From Aerococcus viridans (GTDB lineage Bacteria; Bacillota; Bacilli; Lactobacillales; Aerococcaceae): DNA of 64,000 nt. This document shows, in pieces, positions 1 to 6,100 of this stretch. The notes below the pieces were generated by a model. That model saw nothing but the letters and a program-made list of their open reading frames with translations, was not told the DNA's origin and searched no databases. The stretch covers positions 1,612,001 through 1,676,000 of the forward strand of contig NZ_CP014164.1 in the NCBI RefSeq assembly GCF_001543285.1. Reading direction: 5' to 3'. A program made the translations under genes and the position numbers. The number at the start of each line of letters is the position of its first letter. Positions within the stretch are counted from its first letter, which is position 1.

Positions 1-435
1 ATCTGCATAAAATCAACCAGAGAAGCTAGTGAATTGCTTTTTAGACATGAATTCATCATTACTAATTTTTCAAAAGACGTCTCTCCAGAAATGGTTTTCC
101 AAACGTATTCAAAAAGAGGAACGATGGAAAATTACATTAAGGACGCAAAAAACGGCTTTTACTTGGATAAAACAGATAGCCCACGTTTTATAGAAAATCA
201 TGCTCGTATGATCGTAAGCCTATTGGCTTACAATATCGTGAACTTCATGCGGACACTGTGTTTTACCAATGAAACGAAAGGGTATCAGGTTTCTACTATT
301 CGCTTATTTCTCTTTAAAATTGCTGGAAAGATAGTTCATTCCGGAAGAAGACAATACTTGAAATTAAGTAGTTACCATGTTTACCAGAAGCTATTTTATC
401 GGATTCTACAAAACATTCAGGTACTGCAGTGTTAG
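1..435 (+). CDS. IS1380-family transposase, C-terminal part (partial at window edge)
   Basis: The reading frame is open from base 1 and corresponds to codon 294 onward of the complete 437-residue transposase at 10208-11521. The part visible contains the region with the catalytic glutamate (motif TMENYIKD) and the C-terminal domain of the DDE transposase. The internal ATG at 34 is not a real start. It is presumably an intact transposase continuing to the left of the window. Confidence 0.88.
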   Translation: MCIKSTREASELLFRHEFIITNFSKDVSPEMVFQTYSKRGTMENYIKDAKNGFYLDKTDSPRFIENHARMIVSLLAYNIVNFMRTLCFTNETKGYQVSTIRLFLFKIAGKIVHSGRRQYLKLSSYHVYQKLFYRILQNIQVLQC

Positions 436-642
436 TTGCGTTTATTGCGCCATTCAAAAAAATTCGTTAACCATCCGATAGGATGAGTGCGCCCAAAATG
501 AGGTCTTTCTTGAACTTAATCAGTTAGCAAAAATAAATTAAACCCTTTAGAAAAATATTTTTGAGAAAAAGAACCATTGAGCATAAAACTAAACAGATAA
601 TTATAAAATTTGGTAGTTTATAAAAAGTATGAATTATTCAGG
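1..642 (+). mobile_element. IS1380-family element, right part (left part outside window)
   Basis: Bases 1-642 match 11087-11728 with no difference I could find by eye, so this is the 3' part of a second, directly repeated copy of the complete element at 10054-11728. It ends with the inverted repeat read as CCTGAATAATTCATA on the minus strand. The element end falls inside a small heat shock gene, which it truncates. The left half lies before the window. Confidence 0.9.
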
Positions 643-959
643 AATAAATATTGACGTCGGACACTTGTTAAACTACGTTCGCTACGAAGCAACCTTCCTT
701 TTTTATCTTCGGTTGCTTTATCAATTTGGTGTTGGCCACTAATTGTTAATACTCCGTTTTCGTAAGTAACTTGAATATCTTCTTTAGGAATACCAGGAAG
801 TTCAGCTTCTACAAAATATTCATTATCAGTTTCATGAATATCTGTTTTGATTAAATTTGGCTTAAAATCATTGAATAAATTACGACTAAAGTCTTCAAAA
901 AAATTGAAAGGTGTCATGTTATATGTGTCTGAGTTACGTTTTTGAATCTCGTTTGACAT
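618..959 (-). pseudogene. hsp20: Small heat shock protein Hsp20, truncated by IS1380
   Basis: An alpha-crystallin-type chaperone that normally binds unfolding proteins without ATP. The N-terminal arm and first half of the alpha-crystallin domain are visible (motifs [27 protein letters not shown]). The family is usually about 140 residues. Here native sequence stops after about 106 codons at base 643, and the last residues and stop come from the IS1380 terminal repeat. The ATG at 959 has AAAGGA upstream at good spacing; a TTG at 968 is too close to that site. Hsp20 genes are common on lactic acid bacterial plasmids, which fits the neighbouring rep remains. The truncated protein has lost the C-terminal strands and tail and is probably non-functional. 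Confidence 0.85.
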
Positions 960-1072
960 AATAATCAATCCTTTCTATATTTTCATTTTCTTTTCAATTA
1001 TTATTTTAGTCAAAAAAAGTCAGTTTTCAAGTATTAAGCTATTTGAAAATTGTAAAATTATTTTTTTGGTAG

Positions 1073-1145
1073 AAAAGGGCGCACTTGCTCTTTTGTTTAA
1101 GCGCAAAACATCAACTTGAAAAGTGATGTGTAAGTGCGCCCTTTT
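1073..1145. repeat. Inverted repeat with 14-bp GC-rich arms (plasmid-type), terminator-like
   Basis: Arms AAAAGGGCGCACTT (1073-1086) and its exact reverse complement (1132-1145) enclose about 45 bases. A third copy of the same 14-mer is at 1806-1819. The right arm overlaps the stop codon of the SieB-like gene, so it may act as a terminator. The GGGCGCACTT motif stands out from the very AT-rich surroundings and probably belongs to the old plasmid backbone. Confidence 0.7.
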
Positions 1146-1674
1146 ATTTTTTCTCTAGTTTTTCTTTTATCTTTTTTTCTGTGAATGTTTGCAGAACATA
1201 GGGAAATTTAGGATTTATTAAATCATATGCCGAACCCATTATTTGATTAGTTACTCGGACAATCATTCCATTTTGCCGCATTAACATAACTTTTTGATTA
1301 TGTTCCGGTAAAAGAACTGGGTTATTTCTTTGACGATATAATTCAAGTAGAATTTCTTGGCAATCAGGATCTTCGAACAACTCTTTGTGTATTTTTTCTA
1401 AGTTCTTTTTAGCTTTTTTATTTTGATATTTCTTATAAAGCATTGGAACAAGTTGAGCAATTAAAAGGAAAAATGATATGAAAAATGTGATTAAAACTAA
1501 GGGCATGTACTGCTCATAAAAGGTAGATAAACCTAAGTTATTAATGATTTCTTGAGATAAAAATATACGTCCTGTCAGTAGTGTGAGAGATGTCATAAAA
1601 AAAGCTATTAATATTCCTAGACTTATTGGTTTGCTAAGAAAATCAAACAAAGAATTAAAAAAATTATCGGACAT
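1144..1674 (-). CDS. SieB-like superinfection-exclusion membrane protein
   Basis: A 176-residue protein with two predicted membrane helices near the N-terminus (about residues 15-35 and 57-77), followed by a lysine-rich cytosolic linker and a compact C-terminal domain. The layout (short amphipathic start with FLSKPISLG, two helices, then a domain with EILLELY and QNGMIVRV) resembles what I recall of the SieB family, phage superinfection-exclusion proteins often annotated on plasmids and prophages of lactic acid bacteria. The start has a strong site, AAAGGAG, 7 bases upstream. It sits between the truncated hsp20 and plasmid replication remains, so it is likely plasmid cargo. A generic two-helix membrane protein is the alternative. 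Confidence 0.55.
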   Translation of the reverse strand: MSDNFFNSLFDFLSKPISLGILIAFFMTSLTLLTGRIFLSQEIINNLGLSTFYEQYMPLVLITFFISFFLLIAQLVPMLYKKYQNKKAKKNLEKIHKELFEDPDCQEILLELYRQRNNPVLLPEHNQKVMLMRQNGMIVRVTNQIMGSAYDLINPKFPYVLQTFTEKKIKEKLEKK

Positions 1675-1753
1675 TAATTATTCTCCTTTTTTGTAAAATG
1701 TATTTGTCATTCTTAATTATAAAGGAAGCATTAATTAAATGTATTACATTAAG

Positions 1754-1780
1754 AAGGGATTGGGATTTTCCCAATCCCTT
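1754..1780. terminator. Rho-independent-type hairpin, 11-bp stem
   Basis: AAGGGATTGGG and CCCAATCCCTT form an 11-bp perfect stem around a 5-base loop, between the SieB-like gene and the plasmid replication remains. A second hairpin, ACCTTTTAC with GTAAAAGGT around GCAT, lies at about 1830-1851. Both are typical of compact plasmid intergenic regions. Confidence 0.65.
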
Positions 1781-1951
1781 TGAACAGAACGAAAGCCGAT
1801 TTAGAAAAAGGGCGCACTTATACCTTTTACGCATGTAAAAGGTTGTGCCAAATTATCTCGTTATTTTTTCGTTCAATATGTGATTGACGAAAACTCGAAA
1901 TTTAGAAAGACAGTGTAAAATTTTCTGACGAAAATTAAAAATTCGCTTCGC

Positions 1952-2311
1952 TCATGTATCAGAAAAAATATTTTTTTTAGCAATCCAATTTGAATATTTT
2001 TCGCGACTTTCTTGTGTTAAAATCATCGGATATTTTAATTCAAAAATTTCTATTTCTGCTTTTAAATATACAGGATAACGACCATTTGAAAATCTATAAA
2101 CTGGTTTAGGAAAGTTTGGTCTTTTTGTAATATTGTGAACAGATTGACGACTATTCATATTCCACCGTTCTTTTAAATCATAACGAGATAACAATTCAGG
2201 CATCATATCTTTTTCTTGCAAAACCTTATTTTCTAATTTTGAAATTATTCCCTTCTTCTCGTCTGTCATTTTCCAATCTTGATATAAATCTGTATTAAAA
2301 TTATCATTCAT
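1952..2311 (-). CDS. Small plasmid-type DNA-binding protein (helix-turn-helix)
   Basis: A 119-residue protein with an AlpA/excisionase-like stretch in the C-terminal half: LLSRYDLKERWN, then SRQSVHNI, then a wing-like strand KPVYRFSNGRYPVY. The ATG at 2311 is preferred because AAGAAGG lies 8 bases upstream; the longer frame to 2341 begins inside the end of the upstream gene. It directly follows the rep remnant on the same strand, as copy-control or accessory replication proteins do in small plasmids. The exact role is unknown. Confidence 0.55.
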   Translation of the reverse strand: MNDNFNTDLYQDWKMTDEKKGIISKLENKVLQEKDMMPELLSRYDLKERWNMNSRQSVHNITKRPNFPKPVYRFSNGRYPVYLKAEIEIFELKYPMILTQESREKYSNWIAKKNIFSDT

Positions 2312-2325
2312 AATCTTTACCTTCT

Positions 2326-2776
2326 TTAATATCCTAACCAAAAGTTCAATTCATATTCCAATCTATTTTCTTCTGCTTTAAATTGTTCACGAAGTTGGTT
2401 TCCTAAATTTATCGGCGAAATATTTTTGATCATGTTTTTATATTTATATTTAGAATTTCGAGAAATTTTTCCCCAAAAATTCGGCTGATTTATCAAAGCA
2501 TAAATTTTCATTTGGTCATCAACTTTATCTAAAGTAGACCAATCTGGTTGAAGTATATGTATATCTTCAACACAATTTTTCCATTCTTCAGTCCTTGAAT
2601 GTTTTAATTCAAATTCAATTCTCCAATAATCTTTATCTGCAATTTGATTTTCAAAAACATCAAGCAATTGCTGCTTTTTATTATAAATTCTAATGTACCT
2701 ATCAGACCTACGAGAACCAAAATATTTAGTTTCTACTTTCCCATCAACCCCATAAAAATTAGTTGATTTAGTAGGA
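2326..2776 (-). pseudogene. rep: Plasmid rolling-circle replication initiator, 5' truncated
   Basis: About 150 residues of a Rep_trans-type initiator remain, recognised by the motif YFGSRRSDRYIRIYNKKQQ followed by a family-typical acidic strand WRIEFELK. The N-terminal third is missing: the frame runs into the terminal inverted repeat of an IS6-family element at 2778, so the first residues of the open frame are IS-derived. Initiators of this family are about 250-330 residues and nick the double-strand origin. With no N-terminus and no visible origin, this replicon is dead and marks plasmid integration or recombination. Confidence 0.7.
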
Positions 2777-2777
2777 G

Positions 2778-2866
2778 GGTTCTGTTGCAAAGTTTTAAAT
2801 CTACTATCAAATAAGATAGAATAATCGAAAAAGATAGCAGGAGGAATGACGATGAATCATTTTAAA
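2778..2866 (+). mobile_element. IS6-family (IS1216/ISS1-like) left end remnant
   Basis: The sequence starts with GGTTCTGTTGCAAAGTTT, the terminal inverted repeat type I recall for IS6-family elements of lactic acid bacteria. It is followed by the usual leader, the site GGAGGAATGAC, and the first codons MNHFK of the transposase. At about 2867 it switches to unrelated IS3-family sequence, so fewer than 100 bases of the element remain. Confidence 0.75.
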
Positions 2867-3278
2867 ATAACAGAACGGCCTAACGGTGAAAGTATGATGG
2901 AAGCTTTGAAGGCAGCTATAGAACGTACAAATGATTGCATATTCAGAAGAACTTTTCATTCAGACCAAGGCTGGGCTTATCAAATGAAACGGTATTCAAA
3001 AACTTTAAAAGATAATGATATCTTCCAAAGTATGTCTAGAAAAGGGAATTGTTATGACAATTCACCAATGGAAAATTTCTTTAGTATACTCAAACAAGAA
3101 ATGTATTATGGTCAAACTTATCATAGTTTTGAAGAATTGGCTGAATCAATTACCAACTATATTAACTATTATCAACTATATTAACTATTATAATGAAGAA
3201 CGAATTAAAGAGAAACTAGGATGGCTAAGCCCCGTCCAGTATCGCAGCCAATATACTAATTCCATTGTCTTTTCATAG
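2867..3278 (+). pseudogene. IS3-family transposase OrfB fragment, frameshifted by a 19-bp duplication
   Basis: Translation shows the C-terminal catalytic half of an IS3/IS150-group DDE transposase: FHSDQGWAYQM (second Asp region), SRKGNCYDNSPMENFFS (catalytic Glu region), then INYYNEERIKEKLGW and SPVQY. The frame is broken because a 19-bp unit at 3154-3172 is repeated exactly at 3173-3191, shifting the last 30 codons. It is fused at its 5' end to the first codons of an IS6-family gene, so it is doubly inactive. Confidence 0.82.
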
Positions 3279-3447
3279 TTTCACATAAAGTTTCAATCTA
3301 TCAAGAGTCGCTCCGCTACTACTCTTGACAGATTAAAATTTATGAGAAGTATTGTCGACAACAGGAATTAAGCCAAATTGCATGTATTAAAAAAGAGCTG
3401 ACCAATCGGTCAACTCTCATAAAATTTAGTCTAACTTTTTGGGTCCA
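2867..3447 (+). mobile_element. IS3-family element, 3' remnant
   Basis: Contains the C-terminal part of an IS3-family OrfB and runs to the terminal TGGACC (minus strand) at about 3447. Two hairpins lie near the end: one around 3296-3340 with a loop of CGCTCCGCT type, and a GAGCTGACC/GGTCAACTC stem near 3390-3417. The 5' half is lost and fused to an IS6-family end. Confidence 0.7.
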
Positions 3448-3562
3448 CTATATCCCCGCATCATTTGTCTCGGCGGTTTTTAATCGTAATGGCATCGTTA
3501 CGCATACTTTATCAGTCTTAGGATTTATCATCTTTTATAGATTGCTATATTGTTCTACTTTT

Positions 3563-4513
3563 TTATAAAAACCGATATAAAGCAAATAATAAAAAAACAA
3601 AAGCTGTAAAAAGCAGTGGCTGACGATCTACCTGAGCATATACTGTTAAGAAATAATTATTTAACACATCATATTGGCTAATAGATTGAACAACTTTCTT
3701 CCTTAGACGATCAAAAACACTTAGTTCCTCATCTCTACCTTTCAACTCTAGTCCTTCATCTGTAATCTCTTTTTCCTCATCAGAATCTGAAGCTGCATCC
3801 GACTCAATATTTAAACCCTTGAGAATGTTATCTTCTGTTTTAAAGACAGGCTCTTTACTTACAAACTCAGAATACAAAACTCTTCTGTAATCCGTACCAT
3901 AACCGCCTTCACAACGATAAAGCAGCATTCTCCCTCGTTCATCCTCAGCAGGTTCTACAAAATAATTCTTATTTGTCTCATGTACGACTTCTTGGGCTAT
4001 TACTTTATAGGTGTAGACATCCTCAAAATCACTTGCATAGATATAATCACCTGGAGTCATTTGATCAATATTTTTTAGTAAGGTATCATTTACTAAATTA
4101 TGAGAAAAACCAATAAATAAACCTTCTCCCAACTCTTGATTAGCTCTAGCTGTAGCAACTCCATTAAAAAGGTTCCATTCACTCGTTCCAGCAAGTATAG
4201 GAACTGATATATTCGCTTTTGGCATATAAATTGAACCAATTCCATATTTTTCAATTGTCGAATGATAATTTTTTTTAGCCTCAGCTATTTCAGCACCTCT
4301 TGCAAAATCAACTTCCTCATCATAGTTTGCTTGATTGATTCTTTTTTGTCGGGCATGAGCTGATTTTGACAGCTCTTTTTCTACTAGCTTAATAGCTGAT
4401 TCAGGGTCGCCTTCACTTCCCATAATAAGATAACCTGTCGCACCAGAGATGATTAAAATAAAAGCTAAACTTAAAGAGAAGTAAGCAATCAGTTTTTTTA
4501 TTTTATTTTTCAT
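3563..4513 (-). CDS. Sortase, divergent class A-like, with C-terminal extension
   Basis: A 316-residue membrane transpeptidase that would anchor surface proteins to the peptidoglycan. It has an N-terminal membrane anchor (about residues 9-31), a sortase beta-barrel (about 90-220), then an acidic linker and a second hydrophobic helix at the C-terminus (about 299-315). His138 in GFSHNL, Cys201 in YRCEGG and Arg210/211 match the catalytic triad. The usual TLxTC before the nucleophile is replaced by LLYRC. C-terminal helices are typical of class C enzymes, so the class is uncertain. The gene lies downstream of the surface protein on the same strand, separated from it only by an inserted ISL3 element. 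Start ATG 4513, with the weak site GGAGGA further upstream. Confidence 0.8.
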   Translation of the reverse strand: MKNKIKKLIAYFSLSLAFILIISGATGYLIMGSEGDPESAIKLVEKELSKSAHARQKRINQANYDEEVDFARGAEIAEAKKNYHSTIEKYGIGSIYMPKANISVPILAGTSEWNLFNGVATARANQELGEGLFIGFSHNLVNDTLLKNIDQMTPGDYIYASDFEDVYTYKVIAQEVVHETNKNYFVEPAEDERGRMLLYRCEGGYGTDYRRVLYSEFVSKEPVFKTEDNILKGLNIESDAASDSDEEKEITDEGLELKGRDEELSVFDRLRKKVVQSISQYDVLNNYFLTVYAQVDRQPLLFTAFVFLLFALYRFL

Positions 4514-4589
4514 TTTTACTATCCTCCTCTTTATAAATTAAATATAGTCCATTGATTATTATCATATCCTAAAATAATATAAAAGAAAA

Positions 4590-6038
4590 GGTTGTACAAT
4601 ATTTGACGTTGGTGAATAAAAATTCACTAACGTCTTTTTTATACTAATAAAGGAGAGAATTCACTTGCTTATACAAAATGATAATCGAAATTACACTGGT
4701 ATTCAAGATAAAAATATTATTTTTGAAAGTCCTTCTACCAAGATGAGTACTATTAAAGGGAAAAAAGCATTAATAATTCATGCTAAATTAACTTATAAGC
4801 CTAAGGCGTGTCTTAAATGTGGCATTGTCAATGAATCCTACACAGTGATTAAAAATGGAACTCAAACTTCTATGATAAGACTCTGTAATGACCATCATGC
4901 TGCTCGATACCTAAAGCTAAAAAAACAACGATTTTACTGTAAGTCATGTTGCGAAACATTTATGGCTGAAACTCATCTTGTTAAAAGACATTGTTTTATC
5001 TCTAATATTGTGAAGGCTGATGTGATTAGTGAAGCGACTAAAGCCAATTCTGTTAAAAATATTGCTGAACGATCTGGCGTTTCCTGGCACACTGTTCAAC
5101 GTTTAATAAATCATGCTGCTAAAGAAGCCAGTCCATTCTATAACGATTTACCGTCTCATTTATCATTTGATGAGTTTAAATATAGAAAAGGGACACTTGC
5201 TTTTGACTATATCAATGCTGAAACGGGACGTATCCTAGGGATAGTTCCTGGGACGACTAATATCATTATTAAGAGACACTTTATTTCTCGCTATAGTATT
5301 AAAGAAAGAAATCAAGTAAAAACAATCACCATTGACATGAATTCAGGTTATATTTCCTGTATTAAAGAGCTATTTCCCAAAGCCGATATTATTATTGACC
5401 GCTTCCATATTGTTCAATTAATTGGTCGTTCTATGAATAAATCACGCATTAGCCTAATGAACCAGCTTAGGACAAACACTGAGGATCAAAAGAAATATCG
5501 ACGATTAAAACGTCATTGGCGCCTGTTCTTAAAGAAAGAAAAACTCATCAGTTATACAACTTATAAGCCATACAAACTTTTTGGAATGCGAACTGAATTT
5601 GGTATTTTAAACGAAATGCTTGACTATAACAGTACTTTTAAAGAAAATTATCAGCTTTATCAATCATTACTTAAAGCCGTTAATGACAATGATTACCACA
5701 CTTTTAAACGAATTCTGAATAAAGATTATAAAGATATCTCACATTACATGTCAGTTAGTTTGAAAACACTCAGAAAACATCAACACTCTATTAAAAATAC
5801 CTTTAGGTATCCTTTTTCTAATGGCCGAATTGAAGGAAATCATAATAAAATTAAAGTATTAAATCGTGTTGCTTATGGCTTTCGTAATTTAGGTAATTAC
5901 ATTGACCGAATTATTTTACATTTTAATCTAAGGAAAAACCCTGCAAACGAAAATCAACTCGCTTTTTTTAACAAGCGAGTTGACCTTCGTTTTAATATTC
6001 GACTATATTTAGTCACCAACGTCATTTGACGTAGAGCC
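4590..6038 (+). mobile_element. Complete ISL3-family insertion sequence with 8-bp target duplication
   Basis: The element is 1449 bp long. Its ends start GGTTGTAC (left) and GGCTCTAC (right, minus strand) and share TGACGTTGGTGA plus TAAA within about 31 bp of imperfect inverted repeat. The 8 bases AAAGAAAA occur directly outside both ends (4582-4589 and 6039-6046), an exact target duplication of the size known for ISL3. The insertion sits between the surface protein gene and the sortase gene, next to the terminator of the former. Confidence 0.92.
4665..6029 (+). CDS. ISL3-family transposase
   Basis: A 454-residue transposase. The N-terminal zinc finger is visible as CLKCG (about residue 49) and CKSCC (about residue 94), followed by a helix-turn-helix (VKNIAERSGVSWHTVQRL) and a DDE domain with SFDEFKYRKG, TIDMNSGY, DRFHIVQ and the late SNGRIEGNHNKIK motif. 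The likely start is the TTG at 4665, because AAAGGAGAG lies 7 bases upstream and no ATG is better placed. It is full length and appears intact, so the element may still be mobile. Confidence 0.92.
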   Translation: MLIQNDNRNYTGIQDKNIIFESPSTKMSTIKGKKALIIHAKLTYKPKACLKCGIVNESYTVIKNGTQTSMIRLCNDHHAARYLKLKKQRFYCKSCCETFMAETHLVKRHCFISNIVKADVISEATKANSVKNIAERSGVSWHTVQRLINHAAKEASPFYNDLPSHLSFDEFKYRKGTLAFDYINAETGRILGIVPGTTNIIIKRHFISRYSIKERNQVKTITIDMNSGYISCIKELFPKADIIIDRFHIVQLIGRSMNKSRISLMNQLRTNTEDQKKYRRLKRHWRLFLKKEKLISYTTYKPYKLFGMRTEFGILNEMLDYNSTFKENYQLYQSLLKAVNDNDYHTFKRILNKDYKDISHYMSVSLKTLRKHQHSIKNTFRYPFSNGRIEGNHNKIKVLNRVAYGFRNLGNYIDRIILHFNLRKNPANENQLAFFNKRVDLRFNIRLYLVTNVI

Positions 6039-6044
6039 AAAGAA

Positions 6045-6075
6045 AAAGGCAAAGATTTTAAAAATCTCTGCCTTT
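6045..6075. terminator. Terminator of the surface protein gene
   Basis: AAAGGCA and TGCCTTT with inner GATTTT/AAAATC form a long stem just after the stop of the surface protein gene (minus strand), with T-runs on both sides. The ISL3 target duplication overlaps its outer edge. Confidence 0.7.
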
Positions 6076-6100
6076 AACAATGAATCTAAAAATTTTAAAG

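Noticed and set aside
3450..3480. CCGCATCATTTGT, similar to part of the staphylococcal SCC core
   Set aside because: The match to the local core (TTTGTGGTATGGC) is only a few bases and there is no second half; it is more simply sequence beside the IS3 end.
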